Origin: Streptomyces natalensis ATCC 27448 | Lineage (GTDB): Bacteria > Actinomycetota > Actinomycetes > Streptomycetales > Streptomycetaceae | Assembly: GCF_000935125.1 (NCBI RefSeq) | Contig: NZ_JRKI01000031.1 | Location: 21,992-85,991, forward strand | Length of the DNA stretch: 64,000 nt | Direction: 5' to 3' | Notes under the pieces: model-generated | The model's input: the letters and a program-made list of their open reading frames with translations, nothing else | Told to the model about the DNA's origin: nothing | The model's database searches: none | Position numbers and translations under genes: made by a program | Shown: piece after piece, positions 54,810-63,440 of the stretch | Layout of the letters: the number at the start of each line of letters is the position of its first letter | Position numbering within the stretch: the stretch's first letter is position 1

Positions 54810-54950
54810 CCAGCCGTACAGACCCCACGACCAGAGTTCAAAAACACGGTGTCAGGCCGCCGCGGGAGCGGTCGAGCGCGTGGGCGGCGGGCTCTCCTCG
54901 GACGGGCCCACCCCTTGCGAGCTCCGGCAGCGTGTCAGGCGCTGACCACA

Positions 54951-55643
54951 TCACGCCGACGATCCAGAGCTGGTCGTGGCGGACGGCGTCCGATGCGTGG
55001 TGGATTCCGCGGAATAGTTCTTCGGGGGTTCGGGAAATTCCGCGGCAGGCTGCCCCAGGGCTCGCCGCCTGGCGTTGGCCATACGGGTGACGGTCGCGTA
55101 GGTGGTCCGGCACTCCTGGTCGAACCAGTCCTGGTGGGTGACCTGGTTCGGCCATGTGCGATAGCGGGTGACGACGTGCGGTGTCGATGCGCCGGCGAAC
55201 AGTTCGGACATGGCCAGTGCCCAGCCGATGTCCTCGCAGCAGATGATGGCGGGCCAGCCGCCTGCCGCAAGAGCCGCGTCGGTGCGAGCCAGCACCGCAT
55301 TCGGGTGGAAAGGGAACGCCGGCAGCGTCCACGCGGGAGCCAGTTCGTGGCGCGCCCATCGGCAGGGTGACGCGCAGTGGTGCCGCGAGGGGGTTCCGTC
55401 CAGGAAGGCCCGGTTGGCAGATACCCAGCCGATACCCCCCTCCTCCACCGCCGGCTCGCACACCAGGTCTACCAACCCGTCGATGTCCAGGGTGTCGTCC
55501 CCGTCGAGGGGATATATCCATCCGTCCGGGGAGAGGTTGAGAGCGCGGTTGCGAGCCGCCGACACGCCGCCGTGGACCGGAGTGCGCTCGACGACCGTGC
55601 CCGGCGGCCACCGCCCGAACTCCACCGCGCCGGGCCTATAAAA
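54951..55643 (-). pseudogene. Family 2 glycosyltransferase truncated by an IS481 element
   Basis: The surviving part has the GT-A features GGVSAARNRALNL and YPLDGDDTLD (DxD motif), then PFHPNAVLARTDAALAAGG and ICCEDIGWALAMSEL. The N-terminal sheet with the first nucleotide-binding strand is missing, because the inverted repeat of the IS481 element begins at 55644. No matching 5' piece is visible beyond the element at 56696. Confidence 0.75.
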
Positions 55644-56695
55644 CTGCCGGACATTGGTGACACATGGATCTCCGACTACGACGGAGCCAGCCATGCCCCC
55701 TTCACCGCAACAGCAGCAGGATCGCCGGGCCCAGCGACGTCTGGCGGTCCTGCGCCACGCCGAGGAAGTCACTGGGAATGTCTCGCTGACCTGCCGGTAC
55801 TACGGGATCAGCCGCAACTGCTTCTACAAGTGGCAGCGGCGCTACCAGGAGGAGGGCATCGAGGGCCTGCGCGACCGTTCCAGCGCACCGCACCACAGTC
55901 CCCATGCCACCGACGCCGACATCGTGAACAAGATCGTCTACCTGCGGCAGAACTACCACTTCGGCCCGATGAAGATCCGGATGTACCTCCAGCGGTACCA
56001 CGACATCGACATCGCCTGCTCCGCCGTCTACCGCATCCTCAAGCGGCTGGGTCTCAACCGGCTGCCCGCATCGCAACGCTACAAGCGCCACGACAGGCGC
56101 TATACCCGCTACGAGAAGCAACTGCCCGGCAACCGGGTCCAGATTGACGTCAAGTTCATCGAGCCGATCGGCGCGCCTGCCCCGACGGCCCAGCAGCCGG
56201 CCCCCGTCGTCGGCACGACGCCCAAGGTCCGCCGTCGGGCCAAGTACTACCAGTTCACCGCGATCGACGACTGCACCCGGCTGCGCGTGCTGCGGATCTA
56301 CCCTCGGTGCGACCAGAAGACAGCCGTCCAGTTCCTGGACTACGTCCTTGAACGACTGCCTTTCCGCGTCGAGGTCATCCAGACCGACAACGGCGCGGAG
56401 TTCCAGTCCGCCTTCCACTGGCACGCGCTCGACAATGCATCGCCCACACCTACATCAAACCGGCATCCCCGCACCTCAACGGCAAGGTGGAACGCTCACA
56501 CCGCATCGACGCCGAGGAGTTCTACCGCATGCTCGCCGGTGTCGTCATCGACGACACCGGCAAACTGAACGAAAAACTCCGAGAATGGGAGGACTACTAC
56601 AACTACCACCGCCCGCACGGCGCTCTCGGCGGCCAGACTCCCTACGAACGCCTGAAGCAGAAGACTCAGACCCAGATGTAACCAAGCTCTGGCAG
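55644..56695 (+). mobile_element. IS481-family insertion sequence, 1,052 bp
   Basis: Imperfect inverted ends, 18 of 24 positions matching, lie at 55644-55667 (CTGCCGGACATTGGTGACAC) and, reversed, at 56672-56695. The right end overlaps the transposase stop codon. No target duplication is apparent in the flanks. The element interrupts a glycosyltransferase gene. Confidence 0.8.
55693..56681 (+). pseudogene. IS481 transposase with a single-base deletion
   Basis: It has an N-terminal helix-turn-helix (VSLTCRYYGISRNCFYKWQR) and a DDE integrase core: VQIDVKFIEP, FTAIDDCTRLRVL, VIQTDNGAEFQ. The frame shifts at ~56436-56441, where AAGGGC is expected and AATGC is found. The last third (RSHRIDAEEFYRMLAG, YYNYHRPHGALGGQTPYERL) follows in another frame. 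All three acidic residues would be present after one base is restored, so the inactivation is recent or a sequencing error. Confidence 0.85.
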
Positions 56696-56956
56696 ATGCA
56701 CACCTAGCGCTCCGTTCCTCGGAGGAGGGCCGCGGGACCGCCAGGGCTCTGAACTCGGGCCTTGGGTTCGGGTCCGCAGGTACGGAGCTCGGCGAGGGCC
56801 TGCCCGCCCGGGTGTCGGCGGTGAGCGTGAGGGACTCCAGCGCGGCGGTGGCGGCTTCGGCTACTTCGTCGGCTGCGTCCCTGGGCTCCGAAGCACACGA
56901 GCGTGAACGGCGCCTGCCCCGGGAACACCCCCGGGGCAGGCGCCGTCGTTGTACCG

Positions 56957-57140
56957 TCAGGCCGCTGCCCATTCCAGTCCGAGGGCGGCGAGCGTGGCGC
57001 GCTTGTCTGCGGTGAGCTTCCCGCGCCTGCTCTTGGTGTTGGAGAGGAACACTCCGAGCTTGACCTCCGTGCCGTCCTCCAGCCGCTCTACGTGGGCCCT
57101 GGGTACGGTCACGGAGCCCGTGCGGGCGCGTTGCGCCTCG
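56957..57140 (-). pseudogene. Helicase-associated-domain remnant (first of two)
   Basis: The minus strand ends VERLEDGTEVKLGVFLSNTK then RGKLTADKRATLAALGLEWA, the C-terminal repeat of the helicase-associated domain in large actinomycete DEAD/DEAH helicases. It is cut at ~57140, where Tn3 sequence starts. A related tail lies at 59282. Confidence 0.6.
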
Positions 57141-57143
57141 GCA

Positions 57144-57655
57144 CCGCGGAGGCCGAGCAGGTGCTGCGGCGCTTCACCCGCGGCGGCCCGAAGCACCCGA
57201 CGTTCCAGGCGATCGAGGAGCTGGGGCGCGCCGTGCGCACGGCGTTCCTCTGCCACTCCTTGGCGGAGGAGGGGCTTCGCCGGGAGATCAACGAGGGGCT
57301 GCAGGTGGTGGAGAACTGGAACTCGGCGAACAAGGACGTGTTCTACGGCAAGGACGGCGACCTGACCGGCGAGGACCGGGAGAGCATGGAGGTCAGCATG
57401 CTCGCCCTGCACCTGCTCCAGTCCGCCCTGGTCCACGTCAACACCCTGCTGATCCAGCAGGTTCTGGCCGAGCCGAAGTGGGCCGAGCGCCTCATCGACG
57501 CCGACCGACGCGGCCTGTCGCCGCTGTTCTGGACCCACGTGAACCCCTACGGCCGGTTCGAGCTGGACATGAACTCCCGCCTCGACTTCCTCCCGTCGGC
57601 CGTGACGGTGCCCGGGCAGCGTTTCGAGCAGCCGGCCCAGGGCGCCGAGGTGTGA
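57144..57655 (+). pseudogene. Tn3-family transposase, C-terminal part
   Basis: An in-frame run RRFTRGGPKHPTFQAIEELG, LQVVENWNSANKDVFYGKDG, LQSALVHVNTLLIQQVLAEP, SPLFWTHVNPYGRFELDM is the conserved end of Tn3 transposases. The N-terminal ~80% is missing: the frame upstream belongs to antisense of the helicase remnant. Confidence 0.8.
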
Positions 57656-57742
57656 CACTGCCTCAGCTCGGCGGGCCGCAGCGCGTTGCGACTGTGGCGG
57701 TTGCACGGATCCGGTTGATCCGCCGCGGTCAACTGCTGGATT

Positions 57743-58216
57743 ATGTCCGCGACGGATGGGGGCCAGGTGGACTGGATCCACGGCGCGGCCTACGGGGCGG
57801 TCGGCGGCGCACTGATCGAAGCTCTTGTGTTCAACGGGCGTGTGCTGGCGTGGCAGGCGGCGCGGCGGCGGGCCCGCGACGCCAAGCGCCGCAAGCTCCC
57901 GCCACTGCGCGCCTACGTGGACCCGCCGGCGGATCTGGCCGCAGCCGTCAGCCGGCTGCTTCTCGGGGCCCTGGTGGGCTGGCTGCTTCACTCTCAGATC
58001 ACCGGCTTGTACGCGGCCGTGGCCGCCGGTGCTTCGGCCCCCGCGCTGCTGCGGCAGCTGGGGTCCCTGCGCACGGTGCAGGAGGTCGTCCAGGGCGGGA
58101 GCGCGGGTGCTGGCGGGCGGAACCCGGATGCTCCGGTGACCGTCCCACCTGCGCCGGAACATCCGACGATGCCGGTCCAGCCGGAGGCCGAGATGACTGG
58201 GGAGGTGGGCAGTTGA
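57743..58216 (+). CDS. Membrane protein of unknown function
   Basis: 157 residues. One hydrophobic segment near the N-terminus (GAAYGAVGGALIEALVF) and one or two in the middle (LLLGALVGWLLHSQITG, LYAAVAAGASAPALL) suggest a small membrane protein, followed by a Pro-rich cytoplasmic or outer tail. The stop overlaps a TTG start of the next gene. Probably acts with it. Confidence 0.6.
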   Translation: MSATDGGQVDWIHGAAYGAVGGALIEALVFNGRVLAWQAARRRARDAKRRKLPPLRAYVDPPADLAAAVSRLLLGALVGWLLHSQITGLYAAVAAGASAPALLRQLGSLRTVQEVVQGGSAGAGGRNPDAPVTVPPAPEHPTMPVQPEAEMTGEVGS

Positions 58217-59115
58217 GCTTCAAGCGGCGCTACATGGACTCCCTTCTGTCCGCCGCGCCTCATCCCGTCCCGGAGCCGTTGTCGGGGCGGGCCGTCGGAG
58301 GCAGCTGGTGGCGGCGCTTCCTGGCTTCGCTACTCGACGTTCCGGTGGTCGGCGAGCTGTCTTCGCGTGTGGCCCTGGACGCTGCGCCGGAAACCGTCGC
58401 CGAAGGCCGAGCGGGTCGTCAGGCACCGAAGACAGTGCTCCGCGCCAGCTCCGGGCCCGCGCAGGCACCGACGCCCGAAGCGCGCCCGGTGACCATGGCG
58501 GCCCCGGAGCGGGTCACCGTCGGCGGCCCGGTGCGCGTGGCCGGGGGGCCACCCTCCCGGTCGTGGGGGTGGGCTGTCGCTGGGGCTGGCCTGTGTCTGC
58601 TCGTCGGCCTCTTCGCGCTGGCGAACCGTCAGTCCCCGAATTCGGTCACCCTGCCCACGCCGACCCATTCGATCTTGCCTACCTCGGGCAGCACCGACAC
58701 CGGTATCGGCACCGCAGAGCCAACGGGAGAGCCGTCCCCGTCGACTCCCACTGACACGCCCGGCCAGATGCTGTGGCAGGGATCCTTGACCTTCCCCTCT
58801 CAGCCCGGCTCGGACACCCACCCGGTGGCGGCGTCGCCCGCCACCGGGCTGCTGGCAGGCGAGGCACTGTATCTGTGCGGAGCGTGCTCGCCGCAGGTGA
58901 TCGGTGGCGAATTGCTCGTTCCCTGGAACGGGACGAAGCCGCCGACCCCCGGCCAGTGCGGCTCCGCGTTGACGGCACAGACGAGCCGGTCAGGCTACGT
59001 CCCGTTGCGGGTCGGCCAGATGGGGTGTTTCTCCAACGGCGCCGGGGCCGTCGGCTACTTCACCGTGCTCACGACATCGCCGCTTTCCGCGAGCGCGATC
59101 ATCTGGTCCGTATGA
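58213..59115 (+). CDS. Single-pass membrane protein with Thr/Pro-rich linker
   Basis: About 300 residues from TTG 58213 (ATG 58234 alternative). A cytoplasmic part of ~115 residues, one membrane helix (GWAVAGAGLCLLVGLFAL), a Ser/Thr/Pro linker (TGEPSPSTPTDTPG) and an outer domain with Cys residues (LYLCGACSPQ, PGQCGS, MGCFSNG). Coupled to the upstream membrane gene and the 48-residue gene downstream. Function unknown; it may be a sensor or surface protein. Confidence 0.65.
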   Translation: MSFKRRYMDSLLSAAPHPVPEPLSGRAVGGSWWRRFLASLLDVPVVGELSSRVALDAAPETVAEGRAGRQAPKTVLRASSGPAQAPTPEARPVTMAAPERVTVGGPVRVAGGPPSRSWGWAVAGAGLCLLVGLFALANRQSPNSVTLPTPTHSILPTSGSTDTGIGTAEPTGEPSPSTPTDTPGQMLWQGSLTFPSQPGSDTHPVAASPATGLLAGEALYLCGACSPQVIGGELLVPWNGTKPPTPGQCGSALTAQTSRSGYVPLRVGQMGCFSNGAGAVGYFTVLTTSPLSASAIIWSV

Positions 59116-59258
59116 CGCCGCTCGTCGGGCTGCGGTTCGCAGAAATGACCGAAGAAAACTCCGCCCTGCGCGACCGCCTCACCGGGCTCGAAGACGACCT
59201 TGCATCGGCCCGCACCAGCCTGCGCCGCATGATGCGCACCGAGAACACCACCCAGTGA
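59112..59258 (+). CDS. 48-residue coiled-coil peptide
   Basis: The ATG overlaps the upstream stop (ATGA). The sequence is mostly one heptad-like helix (EENSALRDRLTGLEDDLA). The coupling makes it credible. It resembles the short trailing helices found at the ends of many Streptomyces mobile operons; no function is known. Confidence 0.5.
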   Translation: MTPLVGLRFAEMTEENSALRDRLTGLEDDLASARTSLRRMMRTENTTQ

Positions 59259-59281
59259 CGGCCGCCCGCGCAGCGCCCAGC

Positions 59282-59580
59282 TCAGGCCCAGTCCACACCC
59301 AGCTCGACCAGCACCTTCCGCCTGGCCGCGGTGAGTTTGGCGTGGCGGGTCTTGGTGTTGGACAGGAATACCCCGAGCTTGACTTCGGCGCCGTCTTCCA
59401 GCTGTTCTACGTGGCCCCTGGGGGCCGTCGCAGAGCCCGTGCGGGCTTTGTACTGCGCCAGGGCCGCAATACCCCGCTCGAAGGCCCCAGAGGCAGCTTT
59501 GGAGGGCTTCGCGTGCGCTTCCTGCTCAGGCGGCAGCGGCACGATGCCGAGCTGCTCCAGGCATTCGCGCGATCAAGCGA
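59282..59580 (-). pseudogene. Helicase-associated-domain remnant (second of two)
   Basis: The minus strand reads CLEQLGIVPLPPEQEA, then AFERGIAALAQYKARTG and VEQLEDGAEVKLGVFLSNTK. It is clearly related to the tail at 56957. It is cut at ~59580, where an unrelated signal-peptide sequence begins. Either a gene duplication or an insertion between two helicases produced the pair. Confidence 0.6.
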
Positions 59581-59730
59581 TCCAGCCTGCCGATGCCCCT
59601 TCGCTGTGGCGCAGATGTCTTCCGCCGCAGCATCGAACGGCGCCGGTGGGGACACCGCTCGGGCAGGGGTGAAGGCTGTGAGGATGGCGAACAGAGCAGA
59701 GGCACTGCCCAGCGCAACGCGTTTCCACAT
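59581..59730 (-). pseudogene. 5' fragment of a secreted protein gene
   Basis: ATG 59730 with GAGGT upstream starts a signal peptide (MWKRVALGSASALFAILTAF, then TPARAVS) followed by ~25 residues (DAAAEDICATAKGHRQAG). The frame then enters antisense or out-of-frame helicase sequence. A deletion has joined the two. Confidence 0.4.
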
Positions 59731-59887
59731 GCAGGTACCTCGAATTCGACATGCCCTGTCCCGACACAGCCGACACTAAGGCGCCAACCCGCGCCAGGCA
59801 CCAACACACTGCCTGCGGGGGAGCCCCCCCGGAGTAGGCGCCAGAGCTAGACCTGTCCTGGCGAGCCCCCTGCGCGTTCCCGACCGA

Positions 59888-60260
59888 GTGGCACTCGCCG
59901 GTGTGATGTATGTGCTGCGGACCGGTGTCGCATGGCGTGATGTCCCCGCAGAGACGGTGGGCTGCTCCGGGGTAACGGCCTGGCGCAGGCTGCGGGATTG
60001 GACCGAGGCCGGCGTGTGGCCGCGCCTGCACGCTGTCCTGCTGACCGAGCTTCGCCGCGCTGGCCTGCTGGATTTGGAAGACTGCTCTATGGACGGGGCG
60101 CACGTCCGGGCTCTCAAAGGGGGGATCACGTCGGCCCCTCACCCGTCGACCGCGCCCGCCCCGGCTCGAAGCACCACCTGATCGTCGACCGCCACAGGCC
60201 CCCGCTCGCCGTCACCCTCACCGGCGGCAACCGGCATGACATCACCCAGCTCCTGCCGCT
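59888..60260 (+). pseudogene. IS5-family transposase remnant
   Basis: MYVLRTGVAWRDVPAETVGC, TAWRRLRDWTEAGVWPRLH and LEDCSMDGAHVRALKGG give the N-terminus and first catalytic Asp. After a shift at ~60120, GSKHHLIVDRHRPPLAVTLT and GGNRHDITQLLPLL follow. The rest is lost. Confidence 0.7.
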
Positions 60261-60890
60261 GCTGGCAGTATGCGCACTGTCAGCCTCCGTCCGGGCCAGG
60301 CCGGGGCCGTGGTGCACCGGCCTGAGTCACTGGCCACCGGTTCGCGCCCGCCACGGAGTGCGCGGCGCGAGCCCGTTGCAGCTGCTCACGGGCTGTCTCT
60401 GTCCCTCGGGCCGTGCGGGAAGGGGCAGGCCGCCGCGATGGGCTTCCTCGGGGCGTTGTCAGTGCCCTGAGTTACGTTCATCGCGTCCTGCGGGACGCGT
60501 CCGTTCCCGCCTGGCCTCCAACAGCGGCCAGGCGGGAACGGCCAGGCTTGCCCCCTTCGTACTCGGCACGGGGGCGGGCCTCTTCCGGATGGAAGGCCGA
60601 CACCAAGGTGTCCTGCATCCATTGACGGGGGTAGCCGGGGGGATTGCAAGGAAAATCGGGAACTTCCACCCGGAGCCCTGCCAGGCTGCCGCTTTCGTGC
60701 GCCGGAACGGTCATCTGAGGGCGTTCGCTGAACACTCCAAGACCCGCAATGTTCCGTGATTCCTTGATCACGTGGTGTTACTGACGGGTGTCATGAATGC
60801 TGAGGTCTCCCTTCAACGGCGGTTCGGCACCCGCCTGTTGAGGGCGCATACGCGCGGTTCACCGGATGGCCGCAGCCGACCTCAAGGAGT
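60261..60890. other. Gap of ~630 bases
   Basis: No credible gene. An inverted pair occurs near 60484-60545 (GTTCCCGCCTGGCC at 60509 and GGCCAGGCGGGAACGGCCA at 60526), which can form a strong hairpin and probably ends transcription from the IS side. The region before 60891 should hold the promoter of the next operon. Confidence 0.45.
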
Positions 60891-61118
60891 GTGATGGACA
60901 TCAAGAAGATAGTGACCACGGTGGTGCTGGTCACCATGGTGGTGTTCGCGTGGAGCGTGGTGATGACGGCGATGGGCCACGTGTCCGTCGTCGCCTGGCT
61001 CGCCCCGGCTTTGGCGCTGACGGTCCAGCAGATCGTTCGCGCAACCCGCTCGCGGAACGCACCGACTTCAGAGCAGGGCACGGTGGGGGTATCCGGCAAG
61101 GAGGACGCCGCCCCGTGA
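60891..61118 (+). CDS. Small membrane protein
   Basis: 75 residues from ATG 60891 (AAGGAGTG upstream). Two hydrophobic segments (VVLVTMVVFAWSVVMTAMG and VVAWLAPALALTVQQIV). The stop overlaps the regulator start as GTGA. It leads a three-gene operon and may link the regulator to the membrane. Confidence 0.7.
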   Translation: MMDIKKIVTTVVLVTMVVFAWSVVMTAMGHVSVVAWLAPALALTVQQIVRATRSRNAPTSEQGTVGVSGKEDAAP

Positions 61119-62020
61119 CGACGCCCTTCGAGTCACCTGTGCCGGCCCCCGAGCCGGCACAGGCACGCCCCGGCCGCAAGCTCGGCCCGATCGCGGACTG
61201 TGTGGGCAGCTCGCATCGAGCCTGGCTGGAGCCGATGCGTGAGAGCTACCTCGCCAGCGGACGGACCCTCAGCCACCTCAGCGACCGGATCCTGCTGGCC
61301 AAGTCCAAACTCTCCGAACTGCTGCGCGGCGTGGGACTGTACCCGCGGTGGGAAGTCATCGACCGACTGTCCACCGAGCTGAACATGCCCACCTGGCCCC
61401 TGTACCGCCTCTGGCGCCAGGCAGCGCTCGACTCCCAAAAGACCCGCGAGTGGATCGACCGATCCACCGAGAAAACCACCCTGGCCACCACGAACCCCAA
61501 GCCACCCCTGGAGCACGACGCCTTTTGCCAGATGGTCGAGATGGACTACCTCCGCTACGCCCAGGTCTTCCTCTTCGACGACGCGCGCGACGCCGCGGTG
61601 GCCGGCACCTTCGACATCCTCTGGCTGTACTGGAACGACGCCCTGGCCAGCCCTGACATCCGCCGCTACGCCTGGAGCATCCTGCGCGCCACCGTCATGT
61701 CCAAGACACCGCACCTGGACGGCCGGCCCGAACTCGGGCCCGCGGTGTTCGACACCGTCGCCCTGCGCAGCCGCACCTCCGAGGCCGACCGCATGGCCCA
61801 GGTGGCAGAAAGCCTGGAACTGTTCAAGGCGATCAGCAAACTGCCCGACGCCCAACTCGACGTTATGGTGCTGCGCCACCTGTGCGGGGTCCCGCCGGCT
61901 CACGTCTCTGCCCTCCTCGGCGTCTCGCTGCCCGCCGTCCTGTCCGACGAACGTCACGCCGTCCGCTATCTGGAGCGCGCCATCTACCTTCCGCCCGAGA
62001 CCGGAGGACCTACCCCATGA
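61115..62020 (+). CDS. Helix-turn-helix regulator with sigma-factor-like C-terminus
   Basis: About 301 residues from GTG 61115. The N-terminal helix-turn-helix-like part is LSHLSDRILLAKSKLSELLRG. The C-terminal ~60 residues (FKAISKLPDAQLDVMVLRHL, VPPAHVSALLGVSLPAVLSD) resemble sigma-70 region 4. Region 2 is less clear. It may act as an unusual sigma factor or as a DNA-binding regulator. It is overlapped at both ends by neighbours. Confidence 0.6.
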   Translation: MTTPFESPVPAPEPAQARPGRKLGPIADCVGSSHRAWLEPMRESYLASGRTLSHLSDRILLAKSKLSELLRGVGLYPRWEVIDRLSTELNMPTWPLYRLWRQAALDSQKTREWIDRSTEKTTLATTNPKPPLEHDAFCQMVEMDYLRYAQVFLFDDARDAAVAGTFDILWLYWNDALASPDIRRYAWSILRATVMSKTPHLDGRPELGPAVFDTVALRSRTSEADRMAQVAESLELFKAISKLPDAQLDVMVLRHLCGVPPAHVSALLGVSLPAVLSDERHAVRYLERAIYLPPETGGPTP

Positions 62021-62835
62021 CACCACTAGAAGAGATCCTGTCCCGGGCGTTGCTGGTACCTGACCGCGTCGTACCGCGCGACGTCGTGCCGCGCTCCGAC
62101 CCCGGCGATCCGGAGACTCGCTTCGACGTCGCATCGGCCACGACAGACGCCATGCCCAACGCCGCGGCCGAAGACCTGCGCGCACTATGCGAAACCCTCG
62201 TCACGCACACCCCCGCCACCACCATCACCCGCTTCGTCACCGACCAGGTGCCCGAACCCCGCAGCGCGCTGATCCTCGCCTGCGTCCTCCAGCTGACCAA
62301 CACCGAAGGTGGCGCCCGCTTCTGGTGGCAGTACGCCGCCGGCGCCGGCCAGGCCGCCGCCGCCTACTGCCTCTACCTCCACCACCTCTCCCTCGGCGAG
62401 GACGACACGGCCCGGTGGTGGCATCACCAGACCGACGACGTCCAACCCCCGCCTCAGACCGACAGCGACAACCGTGACCGCATCGCCAGCGTCTCCATCG
62501 CGAGCGCCTCCACCACCACCATCCTGCGCGTGCTGCGACACCTCTCCAAGCACACCAGCCGCCCCCGCTCCGCCGCGGTCACCGGGCTCATGGACTACAT
62601 GCCCACCGCCGTGGCGGTCGGGTACCTCCGCGAGCCCGACATGGAGCTGCCCATGCCGGGACCCAACTTCGCCCGCAAGATCCGCACCTTGCTCACTGCG
62701 GCCGCCAACCGGCCCGACGTCCCCAGCCGACTGCCCGCTCGTGCGAAATCGGCGACCCGCGCGAGGCACGACACCGCTCATGACCTACGCACGGAAGGAT
62801 GCAACTGGCAGATGGGCGAGACAGCAACGCGCTGA
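62017..62835 (+). CDS. Hypothetical protein of the regulator operon
   Basis: 272 residues from ATG 62017, overlapping the regulator stop (ATGA). Helical, with a Trp/His-rich block (ARFWWQYAAGAGQAAAAYCL, LHHLSLGEDDTARWWHHQTD). Similar proteins follow this type of regulator in other Streptomyces as far as I recall. Likely partner or effector of the regulator; function unknown. Confidence 0.65.
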   Translation: MTPLEEILSRALLVPDRVVPRDVVPRSDPGDPETRFDVASATTDAMPNAAAEDLRALCETLVTHTPATTITRFVTDQVPEPRSALILACVLQLTNTEGGARFWWQYAAGAGQAAAAYCLYLHHLSLGEDDTARWWHHQTDDVQPPPQTDSDNRDRIASVSIASASTTTILRVLRHLSKHTSRPRSAAVTGLMDYMPTAVAVGYLREPDMELPMPGPNFARKIRTLLTAAANRPDVPSRLPARAKSATRARHDTAHDLRTEGCNWQMGETATR

Positions 62836-62944
62836 TCTCCACCGCGAGCGACGACGATGTCCCGGGCGCGGAGTCCGCAGCGACCGCTGCGGACTCCGCG
62901 CCCGGAAGCCGATGCGCCCGCTGAGCTCCCCGCGGGGCTGACGC

Positions 62945-63175
62945 TGGGTGGGGTGGTGGTTGGTGTTTGGGGTGGCGGCTGACCTGGTGTGTTGCTGGTT
63001 TGTTGAGAGGAAGGGCGAGGGGGTGGGGCGGGGAGGTCGGGGTGTGTGAGCTGGAGTTGTGTGTTGTGTGTTGTGTGCTGAGAGGGGCTGGGTTCGTTGT
63101 AGGTATCGGTAGCGCCGAAAGGCTCGGTGTGTGTTTGTGCTGGTCAGGGCTGATTGTGTGGGTTGGCGGGTGGGG
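62945..63175. repeat. Strand-asymmetric G/T-rich tract
   Basis: About 230 bases with almost no C or A on the plus strand, for example GGTGGGGTGGTGGTTGG at the start and TTGTGTG repeated about three times at ~63057-63078. Non-coding. It may form G-quadruplexes or bind protein. It directly follows (on the minus strand) the end of a TniB-like gene. Confidence 0.6.
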
Positions 63176-63440
63176 TTAGCGGCGGCGGGGGCGGTGGTGG
63201 GTTTCGGCGAGGTGGTCGAGGCGGATGGCTTCGAGTGTGGTTTTGGTGATGCGTTCGGTGCCGTCGCAGATGGCGGTGATGGCGGCTTGGCGGATGAGGC
63301 GGGTGAGGCTTCCGATGCGGCCGGCGGTGCGCTGGTGGAGGTAGGGGGTGTGCCGGGGGAGGGTGCCTGGTTTGTGGTAGGTGAGGTCGAGGGCGTTTTC
63401 GATGTCGGTGATGACATCGCGGAAGGGTTCAAGTGATCCG
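63176..63440 (-). pseudogene. TniB-like transposition ATPase, C-terminal remnant
   Basis: The minus strand reads DVITDIENALDLTYHKPGTL, then YLHQRTAGRIGSLTRLIRQA and AITAICDGTERITKTTLEAI, ending at TAA 63178-63176. This is the typical lid and end of TniB/AAA transposition ATPases that partner DDE transposases in Tn5053/Tn7-like elements. The Walker motifs are absent; the open frame continues past ~63440 without similarity. Confidence 0.65.

Noticed and set aside
57478..59115. A 545-codon plus-strand reading beginning inside the Tn3 remnant
   Set aside because: The first ~240 codons are an out-of-frame reading of the Tn3 and membrane genes. Only the part from 58213 is accepted.
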